The translations under genes were made by a program, and so were the position numbers. A stretch of DNA of 64,000 nt from Hydrococcus rivularis NIES-593 (GTDB lineage: Bacteria > Cyanobacteriota > Cyanobacteriia > Cyanobacteriales > Microcystaceae). The DNA lies in contig NZ_MRCB01000009.1 in the NCBI RefSeq assembly GCF_001904635.1, positions 62,001-126,000 on the forward strand, given 5' to 3'. Below are positions 44,000 through 52,892 of the stretch, one piece after another. The notes below the pieces were generated by a model. It ran no database searches. It was not told the origin of the DNA and saw only the letters and a program-made list of their open reading frames with translations. Each line of letters opens with the position of its first letter. Within the stretch, counting starts at the first letter, position 1.

Positions 44000-44220
44000 A
44001 TCTGTACCTCGCAGATAACTCAATGGAATCGATACAAGTTGGCGGGCATCCTGACTCATCGATTTCGACACGATAATTGCTGATTTTTGGCTCGAGCGAT
44101 AGGTAATCGCCAATCTAAAATCTGCAATTCAAAATCGAATCACAGTTGCGGGACAGCGTTGGATTTGCACCAAACTTTCCCCGTTTCCTCTAGCGGCTGT
44201 TCCCCGCCAGAACCAACTCA
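44000..44220 (-). ncRNA. Cobalamin riboswitch ahead of cbiMNQO
   Basis: On the minus strand the core motifs appear in order: GGTTCTGGCGGGGAACAGCC, AGAGGAAACGGGGAAAG, TTGGTGCAAATCCAACGCTGTCCCGC (the B12 box region) and AGTCAGGATGCCCGCCAA. A hairpin, ATCTGCGAGGTACAGAT, follows at its 3' end. Binding of adenosylcobalamin would shut off the cobalt importer. The distance to cbiM is about 70 bp. Confidence 0.9.
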
Positions 44221-44271
44221 ATTTATTTTTAACTCTATCACTGTCGGAGAATTGCGAGCGATCGCCGTTAC

Positions 44272-44425
44272 TTAAAGCAACATCTTACCAGTTTCAAGCT
44301 TGCTCGATAGCTTTTTAAGGCCACAGGTTACGCACATAGGTCATCTACCTCCATTTCCTTGATTTTGAGTTCATTGCCCCGCACGATTTCGAGATCGACG
44401 CTACCGCAGCGATCGTGCGCTGGAA
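44272..44425 (-). pseudogene. Remnant of hypA (3' end) and hypB (5' end)
   Basis: On the minus strand, a frame ending at 44328 reads CGSVDLEIVRGNELKIKEME and VDD before its stop, the typical C-terminus of the nickel chaperone HypA. Overlapping its end, an ATG at 44337 starts MCVTCG, the invariant opening of HypB, but the frame then leaves the family and stops after 21 codons. Only these ends survive. They imply that a [NiFe]-hydrogenase maturation hypAB pair once lay next to this metal transporter. Confidence 0.65.
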
Positions 44426-44530
44426 GCAAAGAGCGAGCAGGAAATTTGGGTTTAAGTGCTATCTCATCACCGCTTTAGCAAATGCGATCGGATTAAAATT
44501 GTAAGATATATAAAAAATTTGATATCGTTT

Positions 44531-44755
44531 ATGCCTCAATCTTCTACTTTCCAAACAATCATTGAGTCTGTAGAAGCTCTTTCAGAAGAGGAGCAAGATT
44601 TATTATTTGACTTAATCTATAAACGTCGCATTGCTAAACGTCGCCAAGAAATTGCTCAAAACGCCAAGTCAACAATGCAAGCTGTCAGAAATGGTAAAGC
44701 TCAAAGAGGTACGGCTAGTGAATTGATGGAGGCTATATTTGAGGATGAAGAATAA
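44531..44755 (+). CDS. Probable antitoxin of a RelE-type pair
   Basis: This 74-aa polar protein (MPQSSTFQTIIESVEALSEEEQ...) has a leucine-rich helix, a basic middle (YKRRIAKRRQEIAQNAK) and an acidic end (EAIFEDEE). It lies 2 bp upstream of the toxin gene. I chose the ATG at 44531 because the longer frame upstream adds unrelated residues. The family resembles small cyanobacterial antitoxins without a well-described DNA-binding fold. Confidence 0.75.
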   Translation: MPQSSTFQTIIESVEALSEEEQDLLFDLIYKRRIAKRRQEIAQNAKSTMQAVRNGKAQRGTASELMEAIFEDEE

Positions 44756-44757
44756 GG

Positions 44758-45036
44758 GTGCTAATTTTTGACAAAAGTTTTCGTCGCGCCCTTAAACGCT
44801 GTTGTAAAAATCGTCCTAAACTTCAAGCCAAAGTTTTAGAAACTCTAAGTCAGCTAGAGATCGATCCATTTTCCCCTATCCTCAAAGCCCACAAGCTTCA
44901 AGGCGAACTTCAAGGGCTTTGGTCTTGCTCTGTAGAATATGACTTTAGGATTGTCTTTTATTTTCAGAAACTGGAGGATGAGGAAGAAGAAGCAATTGTC
45001 TTAGTTGATGTAGATACGCACGACGAAGTCTACTAA
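44758..45036 (+). CDS. RelE/ParE-superfamily toxin (YafQ-like), GTG start
   Basis: This 92-aa protein has the RelE fold pattern: FDKSFRRALKRCCKNRPKL, then HKLQGELQGLWSCSVEYDFRIVFYF and a C-terminal VDVDTHDEVY. The YafQ-like HKL...G...SxxxxYRI segment is evident (here YDFRI). It is predicted to be a ribosome-dependent mRNA endonuclease. The GTG lies just behind the antitoxin stop, so translation is coupled. Confidence 0.88.
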   Translation: MLIFDKSFRRALKRCCKNRPKLQAKVLETLSQLEIDPFSPILKAHKLQGELQGLWSCSVEYDFRIVFYFQKLEDEEEEAIVLVDVDTHDEVY

Positions 45037-45665
45037 GTACGAGGATAAGGACAAAAATTGGTTATGATTAGAAAGTTTTAACTTTATTCGGTAAACTCTA
45101 CTTGTAAAAAGCGATCGCAATAGTGAGGAGAATCAGATTAAAATTAAACGCGATCGCTCGCAGCATTATCTAAATTCATGACAAAAGCCCCCCCGTGGGA
45201 TTTGCCAATTAAACAAGAGATGATATTGTCTTAAAGAAGTATTAATAATGTTCAATCCGCGAGGAACGGATGAGCGGTTTATTAGTTTTGAGAAAATCTT
45301 GGCAATTTTTACTGCTGCTTTTTGTCGCAGCTAAATTCTACATTCAGACAGAATGGGTGACTGGTTTCACCTCGCATCAATAAATTTAAGCTGTTTCTGA
45401 TAGGCAGCGAGTCTTTTCTCTACAAAGGGCGTTGCCGATCTAAAGTATGAAACCGATAGAAATAAGGTTCGTAGCTAAAAGCTATTGGCTGTTACCTTAA
45501 ATTCCACTTTTTAGTTGGCTCTCAAAAAAATATAGTCGCAAGTTGCGGGTAAATTAGCTTACTCAAGTCTACACCTACACTAGCGATTAGTCAGGCTAAA
45601 TTCTGAAACCACAGCCTAAACATCTCTTGTCTAATTTTTAAAGATCGAGGAAACAATTAAAAACT
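45037..45665. other. Intergenic region upstream of the aminotransferase
   Basis: This 630-bp gap contains the segment 45111-45171 that also occurs at 39671, and a short ORF candidate at 45270-45383 (37 aa: MSGLLVLRKSWQFLLLLFVA and on, with GAGG upstream). The ORF would be a one-helix peptide. Its support is weak because a second short frame overlaps it. Nothing else is recognised. Confidence 0.5.
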
Positions 45666-46910
45666 ATGTCAATAACTAATATTCTTCTACAAGAGCAGGA
45701 AATTTACTCTCAAAAGACCCAATATTACATCGACTTAGAATCAAAGTATGGGGCAAACAATTATCATCCTTTAGACGTTGTTATTGCTAAAGGAAAAGGC
45801 GTTTGGGTATGGGATATAGAAGGTGATCAATACTTAGATTTTCTGAGTGCTTACTCGGCTTTAAATCAGGGTCATTGTCATCCCAAAATCTTGCAAGCAA
45901 TGGTAGAACAAGCTAGCAAAGTTACTTTGACTTCTCGTGCTTTTCGTAACGACCAGTTGGGAGCATTCTATCAAAAACTAGCTCAAATTTCTGGATTGCC
46001 CAAAGTCTTGCCGATGAATAGCGGTGCCGAAGCAGTGGAAACTGCTCTCAAAGCCGTCAGAAAATGGGCTTATCAAATTAAGGGAATACCAGAGAATCAA
46101 GCAGAAATTATTGTCTGCGATAATAACTTTGCCGGACGGACAATCGGGATCGTTAGTTTTTCGACAGAAGCTCAGTATAAAGAGGGTTTTGGTCCTTTTA
46201 CCCCTGGGTTTAAAGTCATTCCTTTTGGCGATGTCGAGGCTCTTGTAAAAGCAATTACACCTCATACAGCAGCTTTTTTAGTCGAACCAATTCAGGGAGA
46301 GGGAGGAATTATTGTTCCGCCTGCGGGATTTTTAAAGGCAGCCGAACAAATCTGTCGAGACAATCAAGTTTTACTAATTTTAGATGAAATTCAAACTGGG
46401 TTGGGAAGAACGGGGAAAATGTTTGCCCATCAATACGAAGATGTCAAACCAGATGGTATTACAGTAGGAAAAGCTTTATCGGGGGGATTTTATCCCATCT
46501 CTGCCTTTATTTCTACTCAAGAAGTAATGGAGATCTTTAATCCTGGAGATCATGGGAGTACTTTTGGCGGAAATCCTTTAGCTGCTGCGATTGGCAATGC
46601 TGCTTTGGATGTTATTGTCGAAGAAAATTTATCAGAAAGAGCAGCAATTATTGGTGAATATTTTCAGAAAAAATTGCGATCGCTAAATAGTCCTTATATC
46701 AAACAAGTACGGGGGAAAGGCTTGCTAATTGGGGTGGAGTTACATCCAGAAGCTGGCGGTGCGCGACGCTTTTGTAAAGCCTTAGCCAAAGAAGGATTAC
46801 TTGCAAAAGAGACACGAGATAACGTGATCCGTTTTGCTCCACCTTTGGTAATTTCTACTGAAGAAATAGATTGGGCAATGGAGAGAATCTCTAAAATCCT
46901 GACAGCGTAA
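45666..46910 (+). CDS. rocD: Ornithine--oxo-acid aminotransferase
   Basis: This 414-aa class-III PLP aminotransferase transfers the delta-amino group of ornithine to 2-oxoglutarate, giving glutamate semialdehyde. Marks are NYHPLDVVIAKGKGVWVWDI at the start, MNSGAEAVETALKAVRKW, the Asp-Glu site ILDEIQTGLGRTGK, and the PLP lysine in TVGKALSGGFYP near residue 278. The enzyme fits arginine/ornithine breakdown, for example of cyanophycin-derived arginine. Pieces of its 3' end are found twice more in the window (39741 and 47498). Confidence 0.93.
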   Translation: MSITNILLQEQEIYSQKTQYYIDLESKYGANNYHPLDVVIAKGKGVWVWDIEGDQYLDFLSAYSALNQGHCHPKILQAMVEQASKVTLTSRAFRNDQLGAFYQKLAQISGLPKVLPMNSGAEAVETALKAVRKWAYQIKGIPENQAEIIVCDNNFAGRTIGIVSFSTEAQYKEGFGPFTPGFKVIPFGDVEALVKAITPHTAAFLVEPIQGEGGIIVPPAGFLKAAEQICRDNQVLLILDEIQTGLGRTGKMFAHQYEDVKPDGITVGKALSGGFYPISAFISTQEVMEIFNPGDHGSTFGGNPLAAAIGNAALDVIVEENLSERAAIIGEYFQKKLRSLNSPYIKQVRGKGLLIGVELHPEAGGARRFCKALAKEGLLAKETRDNVIRFAPPLVISTEEIDWAMERISKILTA

Positions 46911-47893
46911 ATATATGCTGTTAAACAGCAGAAAATGCCAATTTACAATAGGGCACCTCGATTAATTAAGTTTTCGGTAATCTGAGAGAGAGAGCAAAGG
47001 GGAAAAAGAGAGAAGTGGTATCAGAAATTGGCTCACCCCCGTTTTTGTTTGTGGCTAACTCGCTCTCTGGAGCTAGTCGAGCAGGGCTATTTCATTCTCG
47101 AAAGCCAGAGAATAAATTCTCTGTCTAATACCTTAAATCCGTTTAAACGGACTTAAATTTTGAGTCAACTCGCGCTACCAGATGCGCCTAACGGCAGCGC
47201 GGGGTCGCTCGTCAAATTCATTTCTTGGTCAACTGCAATCAGAATGAAATAACCCTGCCGAATTACTCTTTGCATGGGTGAAACGTCCAAATACGCCATT
47301 AATCCTGGGACAGACGATATTTCTTTCTTGAATTTGATGTTTGCTTCTATCGTTCTAAATTGGAATTTGAAGTCAAGCCGAAATCCCCGTAGTCAGTCAG
47401 CTAACAAGTCATTGGAGCAGACGGTACAAGGGTTATCGGTGGGTAGTCAAGGTTAGGTTATCTGCCGCCGCACAACTTCACCGTGAGTAATTTCTGAGTA
47501 ATTTCTACTGAAGAAATAGACTGGGCAATGACAAAAATTTCCAAGCGTCACCAAAAAGATTCTACTATTTCTATTTCTAGCCAACGATTGCGATCGCTAA
47601 CGCAGCTAAGCATCCCATAACTACCGCGAATCTTTGGAAAATTTCTGGCGTTTTTGCTCATTTAAGTTTGACAAATAGTCTTTTGACAAGATCTTTAGGT
47701 AGAGGTTATCAGTTTTCTTAGAAATCTCCCGAGCAAAAACTTAACTCATCCCGCTCTCGTTTTCAAAAACATGAATAATGAACTTAAAAATTAATTTTTT
47801 AACCAGAAAGATTCAATATTTTGGACATTTGCATTATCCGATTTAATTAAGCTTTCACTTTACCAATTGTTATGAACGATCGCGTATCTAGAA
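46911..47893. other. Gene-poor region with remnants
   Basis: In this ~980-bp region I find only the last duplicated bases of the aminotransferase unit (to 46950) and the short remnant at 47498. Several short open frames around 47274-47456 show no recognisable protein. It is probably decayed coding DNA. Confidence 0.55.
47498..47545 (+). pseudogene. Third, short remnant of the aminotransferase 3' end
   Basis: The 16 codons read VISTEEIDWAMTKISK, matching VISTEEIDWAMERISK of rocD. Outside this stretch the similarity ends. It is more diverged than the copy at 39741, suggesting an older duplication. Confidence 0.7.
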
Positions 47894-47992
47894 ATGCCCA
47901 AAAAAACAGTGACTCAAAAGCAGCTATTTTGGATCTTGTTACTAATGACTTTAATCGTTTGTGTTTACATTAGTGCTACCGTCACCATTTAA
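47894..47992 (+). CDS. 32-aa single-helix membrane peptide, coupled to the PepSY-like gene
   Basis: The peptide starts MPKKTVTQKQLFW, followed by a hydrophobic helix to its end. Its TAA overlaps the ATG of the next gene by one base (TAATG at 47990-47994), the hallmark of translational coupling. It opens the operon that leads to the terminal oxidase genes. No family name is known to me. A role as a small oxidase-associated subunit is an inference from position. Confidence 0.65.
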   Translation: MPKKTVTQKQLFWILLLMTLIVCVYISATVTI

Positions 47993-48318
47993 TGGACATT
48001 CGTCAATTTCGCCGACTCCACCGCACTGTTGCACCAATTGTTCTGTTACCTCTGACGATTACAGTATTCACTGGAGTAGCCTATCGATTGGGAAGAAGTT
48101 GGTTTGGACTTTCCAGAGATCGGGTTCACATCCTGATGTCGATTCACGAAGGGGAATATTTAGGAGCTACACTAGAGCCGATCTATGTTTTGCTTAACGG
48201 TTTGGGGCTATTGTGGATGCTAATTACTGGCTGCGTCATGGTCTGGCAAAATCTGAGTAGGGCAGACTGGTTCCGACAGTTAACCGCTTCAAAACAAGAA
48301 ACCTCTGGCGATCGCTAG
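47992..48318 (+). CDS. PepSY-associated membrane-helix protein
   Basis: This 108-aa protein begins MDIRQFRRLHRTVAPIVLLPL, the pattern of PepSY-TM proteins, with two helices (residues 15-35 and 65-88). In other bacteria such proteins accompany iron or haem handling and cytochrome oxidases. Here it precedes DUF2231 and terminal oxidase genes. It lacks the rest of a full PepSY_TM protein, so it is a short version. Confidence 0.75.
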   Translation: MDIRQFRRLHRTVAPIVLLPLTITVFTGVAYRLGRSWFGLSRDRVHILMSIHEGEYLGATLEPIYVLLNGLGLLWMLITGCVMVWQNLSRADWFRQLTASKQETSGDR

Positions 48319-48525
48319 CTTCCATAACTAGATTAACAAATTTGTCAAATGTCAAAAATTTTGTCAAAATTTTGCCAATAAATTAAATAAATCTGAAAAT
48401 CTGCTATCTCAATCTTTTTTTGCTGATTATCATACAGAAGCAAGCTTCCTCAATTTATATCTTGAGATCGAAAGAAAAACGACTATTCTGTTGAAACCCT
48501 TGGGTAATTTGTGTAGGAAAATACC

Positions 48526-49026
48526 ATGTTTGAGAATCTTCTGCCACCTCTTAACGACCACAATTTACCCTATGCCGACACCATTCATCCCATTGTGGTT
48601 CATTTTGTTATTGCAATGGTGTTGTTTGCTTTTTTGTGCGATGTTCTTGGCTATTTCACCCGTAACGAAAAGCTGTACGAGGTGAGTTGGTGGAATATGT
48701 TTTTTGCGACAATTTCCATCTTTATTGCCATTATCTTTGGTCAAATTGAAGCGGGACTGGCACTAGCTTACGATGCCGTCGAACCAGTGCTAAATTTACA
48801 TACCCTGATTGGTTGGTCCCTTTCGGGAATTCTTGCGGCGATTACGGGTTGGCGGTACGTAATTCGGTTGCGCGATCGGAAAACTATCCCAGTTGCCTAT
48901 CTGGGGACGGGTTTTTTCTTAACCTGTCTGGTGTTATTCCAAGTATATCTCGGCGACGAACTGGTTTGGGTATATGGGCTGCATACAGTCCCAGTGGTAG
49001 AAGCTGTCAAGGAGGGAATTTTGTAA
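48526..49026 (+). CDS. DUF2231 membrane protein (first of two)
   Basis: This 166-aa protein has four helices, with the family opening PYADTIHPIVVHFVIAMVLFAFLCD and a second conserved VEPVLNLHTLIGWSLSGILAA segment bearing His residues that could bind haem. DUF2231 proteins often neighbour oxidase genes. The stop overlaps the next start (TAATG). Confidence 0.85.
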   Translation: MFENLLPPLNDHNLPYADTIHPIVVHFVIAMVLFAFLCDVLGYFTRNEKLYEVSWWNMFFATISIFIAIIFGQIEAGLALAYDAVEPVLNLHTLIGWSLSGILAAITGWRYVIRLRDRKTIPVAYLGTGFFLTCLVLFQVYLGDELVWVYGLHTVPVVEAVKEGIL

Positions 49027-49601
49027 TGAGCTTAGGTGCTAACGGACTGCCCTACCCTATTCCCATTCATCCGAATTTAGTACATCTAACTCTAGGACTG
49101 TTTATCATTGGCATTGCCTTCGACATTGTTGGAGTGCTGTTTCCCTTTGAAAAACCTATTTTCAAGTATCTAGCAATTTCTGCGACTCGTTCCAATTTCT
49201 TTGATGTGGGTTGGTACAATATGCTGGCTTCGGCGATCGCGACCTTTTTTACCGTAACCGCCGGGTTCTATGAAATCATGCTGGCAGATCCGCCGACGGA
49301 GATCGAGAGTGCTTGGGGTTTGGATGCCATGGAAACAATGCTCTGGCATGGTGTCGGAGGGGTTATCTTGTTAGCAGCGATCGCAGGCATGACTGTCTGG
49401 CGAGGCTTTCAACGTTATCTTTGGCGCAGCGATACTAGCCAACAAGTGCAGTGGAGCTATCTGTTAGTAGGATTGGTTATTATGTTTCTGATGTACCTTC
49501 ATGGCACATTGGGAGCGCAATTAGCTGCTGAGTTTGGCGTTCATAATACGGCGGGTAATTTGTTGCGAATGGGACAAAACCCCAATACGCTACTCAAGTG
49601 A
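49026..49601 (+). CDS. DUF2231 membrane protein (second of two)
   Basis: This 191-aa paralogue of the preceding protein contains YPIPIHPNLVHLTLGLFIIGIAFD and LDAMETMLWHGVGGVILLAAI. The ATG at 49026 is chosen. An in-frame extension to 48813 runs inside the previous gene. It lies 9 bp before the oxidase subunit II gene, so the two DUF2231 proteins are likely part of, or help assemble, this oxidase. Confidence 0.85.
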   Translation: MSLGANGLPYPIPIHPNLVHLTLGLFIIGIAFDIVGVLFPFEKPIFKYLAISATRSNFFDVGWYNMLASAIATFFTVTAGFYEIMLADPPTEIESAWGLDAMETMLWHGVGGVILLAAIAGMTVWRGFQRYLWRSDTSQQVQWSYLLVGLVIMFLMYLHGTLGAQLAAEFGVHNTAGNLLRMGQNPNTLLK

Positions 49602-49610
49602 GGTTTTGTC

Positions 49611-50504
49611 GTGAAACTGAAAAGAATTTTGACGCTGATAGCGATCGCCCTTATTTTAACCGCCGTCAGTCTGTGGATTGGACGGCAGGCATACTACTGG
49701 CTTCCTCCTCAAGCGTCTGCCGAATCCCAATTGGTGGATAATTTATTTAGCTTTTTAGTAACCCTGGGCGCATTTATCTTTCTTGGCGTTACGGGAGTAG
49801 TCATTTATTCGGTTATCTTTTATCGGGCAGGGAGATACGATATCAGCGATGGACCGCCCATTGAAGGCAATGTCACCCTAGAAGTAGTTTGGACGGCGAT
49901 TCCTTTGCTACTGGTATTTTGGATTGCTACCTACAGCTATCAAACCTATGAAAAGATGGCAATTAAAGGTCCGATGGAAATTGCCCACCTGCACATGCCG
50001 ATGGAAATGGAACCCGCCTATGCTGCGCCAATGGATGAAACGGTCGAACCCATTGAAAATATTGATGTAACCGCGAAACAGTGGGCTTGGGTTTTCCACT
50101 ATCCAGAGAAAGATATTACCAGCAGCGAACTACACTTACCCGTCAATCGTCGCGTTCGTTTGGCTTTGCGATCGCAAGATGTAATACACGGCTTTTACAT
50201 TCCGGCGTTTCGAGTCAAGCAAGATATTATCCCCCAACGCACCATCGACTTGGAATTTACGCCCATTCGCCTCGGTAAATATCGACTGCGCGATTCTCAA
50301 TATAGCGGTACTTATTTTGCAGCAATGCAGACAGATGTCGTGGTTGAATCCCTCGAAGATTACCAGAAGTGGCTGACACAAGCTGCTACCCTCGAACCTT
50401 CTCCTGCCCCCAATCAAGCTGCCGCAGAATATGCCCTCAGAGAGAAATCCGCTTGGGCAACCATTGTTCCTGTCGAAGCACCTCTAGTCAACTATCATCC
50501 TTAA
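49611..50504 (+). CDS. ctaC2: Terminal oxidase subunit II without CuA site (ARTO type), GTG start
   Basis: This 297-aa protein has two N-terminal helices (about 8-25 and 45-70), a third hydrophobic stretch (93-112) and a cupredoxin domain. The CuA loop, normally C-x3-C-G-x2-H-x2-M, reads DSQYSGTYFAAM (residues 228-239): both Cys and the His are lost, while Met239 and the upstream His193 (VIHGF) remain. Without CuA the enzyme cannot take electrons from cytochrome c in the usual way. This is the known feature of the cyanobacterial alternative respiratory terminal oxidase, thought to use quinol or another donor. Confidence 0.9.
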   Translation: MKLKRILTLIAIALILTAVSLWIGRQAYYWLPPQASAESQLVDNLFSFLVTLGAFIFLGVTGVVIYSVIFYRAGRYDISDGPPIEGNVTLEVVWTAIPLLLVFWIATYSYQTYEKMAIKGPMEIAHLHMPMEMEPAYAAPMDETVEPIENIDVTAKQWAWVFHYPEKDITSSELHLPVNRRVRLALRSQDVIHGFYIPAFRVKQDIIPQRTIDLEFTPIRLGKYRLRDSQYSGTYFAAMQTDVVVESLEDYQKWLTQAATLEPSPAPNQAAAEYALREKSAWATIVPVEAPLVNYHP

Positions 50505-50507
50505 CCC

Positions 50508-52169
50508 ATGACTCAGATTTTATCGGAAAGTTCACAACAGCGATCGCGCGTCCCCGAACTACCTCCCCATTGGCGACACTATTTCAGCTTTAGCACCGAC
50601 CACAAAGTAATTGGGATACAGTACTTGGTTACATCTTTCGTGTTCTTCCTCATCGGTGGCATTTTCGCCATGATTATGCGAGGAGAACTGATTACCCCAG
50701 AAGCAGATTTGCTCGATCGCGCGGTATATAATGCTTTATTTACCATGCACGGAACGATCATGTTATTTGGCTGGACGTTTCCGGCACTGGTGGGATTGGG
50801 AAACTATCTAGTCCCGCTGATGATTGGGGCAAGGGATATGGCTTTTCCTCGCCTCAATGCAGCTGCATTCTGGATGGTTCCTGTCGTCGGCATTTTATTT
50901 ATCTTAAGCTTTTTAGTCCCTGGTGGACCCTCCCAATCGGGATGGTGGGCGTATCCCCCCGTCAGTCTCCAAAATCCAAGCGGACAGTTACTTAACGGTC
51001 AATTTCTTTGGATTTTAGCGGTGGCAATTTCTGGGGTTTCCTCGATTATGGGCGCAGTTAATTTTGTCACTACCATTGCCAAAATGCGCGCCCCAGGAAT
51101 GACCTGGTTTCGGATGCCTATCTTTGTTTGGACGGTATTGAGTGCCCAAATTATTCAACTGTTTGGACTACCTGCCCTTACCGCCGGGGCAGTCATGTTG
51201 CTGTGCGATCTCACTTTTGGAACGGCTTTCTTCGATCCCGCTAAAGGTGGCAACCCGATTCTGTTCCAGCACTTTTTCTGGTTCTATTCCCATCCCGCCG
51301 TTTATGTGATTATTCTGCCGATATTTGGCGTTTTTTCGGAAATATTTCCCGTCTACGCTCGCAAACCTCTATTTGGTTACAAAGTAGTCGCAGTTTCTTC
51401 TTTAATCATTACGGGGTTGAGTGGAATTGTCTGGGTGCATCACATGTTTGCCAGTGGTACGCCTGGATGGATGCGGATGATTTTCATGTTTTCGACTATG
51501 TTAATTTCCGTTCCCACAGGAATTAAGGTGTTTGCTTGGACTGCCACAATTTGGGGAGGAAAACTGCGCCTCGATACGCCGATGCTATTTGCCTTAGGAG
51601 GGATGATTAACTTTGTCTTTGCGGGCATTACCGGAATCATGCTGGCATCAGTTCCCATCGATATTCACGTCAACAATACCTATTTTGTCGTCGGACACTT
51701 TCACTACGTCATTTACGGTGCAGTTGTCTTTGGAATGTATGCAGCCATTTATCACTGGTTTCCTAAAATGACTGGGAAAATGTACTACGAAGGCTTGGGT
51801 AAACTCCACTTCTGGTTAACTTTTCTCGGTACTACTTTAAACTTTCTCCCCATGCACCCAGTCGGGTTGATGGGAATGCCCAGACGGGTAGCTTCCTACG
51901 ATCCCGAATTTGCTTTCTGGAATGTGTTGGCTAGTATTGGGGCGTTTTTGTTAGGAATGTCCACCCTACCTTTCCTGTTGAATATAATTAGTTCTTGGAT
52001 TTCTGGCAAACCCGCCCCAAATAATCCCTGGTGGGCAATTGGCTTGGAATGGTTAGTTGCTTCGCCGCCACCAGTGGAAAACTTTGAAGAGATTCCCGTA
52101 GTAGTAGCAGAACCTTATGGATATGGTAAATCGGAACCGCTAGTTGCGATCGCGCCAGAACATAACTGA
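50508..52169 (+). CDS. ctaD2: Terminal oxidase subunit I (A2-type haem-copper oxidase)
   Basis: This 553-aa 12-helix protein contains the haem/CuB histidines FWFYSHPAVYV, VHHMFASG and VVGHFHYVIYG. The proton-pathway glutamate of A1 enzymes (HPEVY) is replaced, giving YSHPAVY, the Tyr-Ser variant of A2-type oxidases. It still has K-channel residues (MLISVPTGIKVF) and GARDMAFPRLN for the D-channel. It starts 3 bp after ctaC2, in the ARTO operon. Confidence 0.93.
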   Translation: MTQILSESSQQRSRVPELPPHWRHYFSFSTDHKVIGIQYLVTSFVFFLIGGIFAMIMRGELITPEADLLDRAVYNALFTMHGTIMLFGWTFPALVGLGNYLVPLMIGARDMAFPRLNAAAFWMVPVVGILFILSFLVPGGPSQSGWWAYPPVSLQNPSGQLLNGQFLWILAVAISGVSSIMGAVNFVTTIAKMRAPGMTWFRMPIFVWTVLSAQIIQLFGLPALTAGAVMLLCDLTFGTAFFDPAKGGNPILFQHFFWFYSHPAVYVIILPIFGVFSEIFPVYARKPLFGYKVVAVSSLIITGLSGIVWVHHMFASGTPGWMRMIFMFSTMLISVPTGIKVFAWTATIWGGKLRLDTPMLFALGGMINFVFAGITGIMLASVPIDIHVNNTYFVVGHFHYVIYGAVVFGMYAAIYHWFPKMTGKMYYEGLGKLHFWLTFLGTTLNFLPMHPVGLMGMPRRVASYDPEFAFWNVLASIGAFLLGMSTLPFLLNIISSWISGKPAPNNPWWAIGLEWLVASPPPVENFEEIPVVVAEPYGYGKSEPLVAIAPEHN

Positions 52170-52186
52170 ATAATAAATAGAGTAAA

Positions 52187-52828
52187 ATGCAAGAACAATC
52201 AGCTATCACCAGTACCAACAGCGCGATCGCATCAGAGGAATTCCCGCCATCGAGTCGCGCGATCGCAGCAGAACACGAACACGATGAAGCAGGCAATAGT
52301 ATGTTTGGCTTCATTGTCTTTTTGCTTTCAGAAAGTATTATTTTCCTTAGTTTTTTCGCCGGATACATTCTTTACAAAACCACAACTCCTAACTGGCTTC
52401 CTGCTGGAGTGGAAGGCTTAGAAATTAAAGAACCTGCCATAAATACTGTCGTTTTAGTTTCTAGTAGTTTTGTCATCTACATCGCCGAACGATCTCTGCA
52501 TCGTCGAAGTCTGTGGAGGTTTCGACTGTTTTGGCTACTAACGATGGCGATGGGTAGCTACTTCCTTTACGGACAGGCGGTAGAATGGCGCAGCCTTGCC
52601 TTTGGTTTTACCTCTGGCGTATTCGGAGGAACGTTTTACTTACTAACTGGCTTTCACGGTTTGCACGTTTTCACGGGCATTCTACTGCAAGCTATTATGC
52701 TGATTCGTTCCTTTATTCCTGGTAATTATGAAGGAGGACAATTTGGTGTAGAGGCAACCTCGCTGTTTTGGCACTTTGTCGATGTGATTTGGATTATTTT
52801 GTTTATTTTGATTTATGTCTGGCAGTAA
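52187..52828 (+). CDS. ctaE2: Terminal oxidase subunit III
   Basis: This 213-aa protein has five helices of the CtaE type: GFIVFLLSESIIFLSFFAGYI at the first helix and LTGFHGLHVFTGILLQAIML with the conserved His pair, ending LFWHFVDVIWIILFILIYVW. It is the last gene of the oxidase operon, 17 bp behind ctaD2. Confidence 0.92.
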   Translation: MQEQSAITSTNSAIASEEFPPSSRAIAAEHEHDEAGNSMFGFIVFLLSESIIFLSFFAGYILYKTTTPNWLPAGVEGLEIKEPAINTVVLVSSSFVIYIAERSLHRRSLWRFRLFWLLTMAMGSYFLYGQAVEWRSLAFGFTSGVFGGTFYLLTGFHGLHVFTGILLQAIMLIRSFIPGNYEGGQFGVEATSLFWHFVDVIWIILFILIYVWQ

Positions 52829-52892
52829 ATATAGGCGAGGTATTGACTATATTTGTAGAGATTGTATGAATCGAGCGATCTAAGTAATCATT

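Noticed and set aside
46909-46935. Hairpin TGCTGTTAAACAGCA after rocD as terminator
   Set aside because: The stem is only about 5 bp with a 5-nt loop and there is no T-run on the plus strand.
47274-47456. 60-codon plus-strand frame
   Set aside because: No ribosome site, no family resemblance, located in decayed DNA.
48813-49025. N-terminal extension of the second DUF2231 protein
   Set aside because: It lies within the first DUF2231 gene in another frame, and the ATG at 49026 starts the conserved family sequence.
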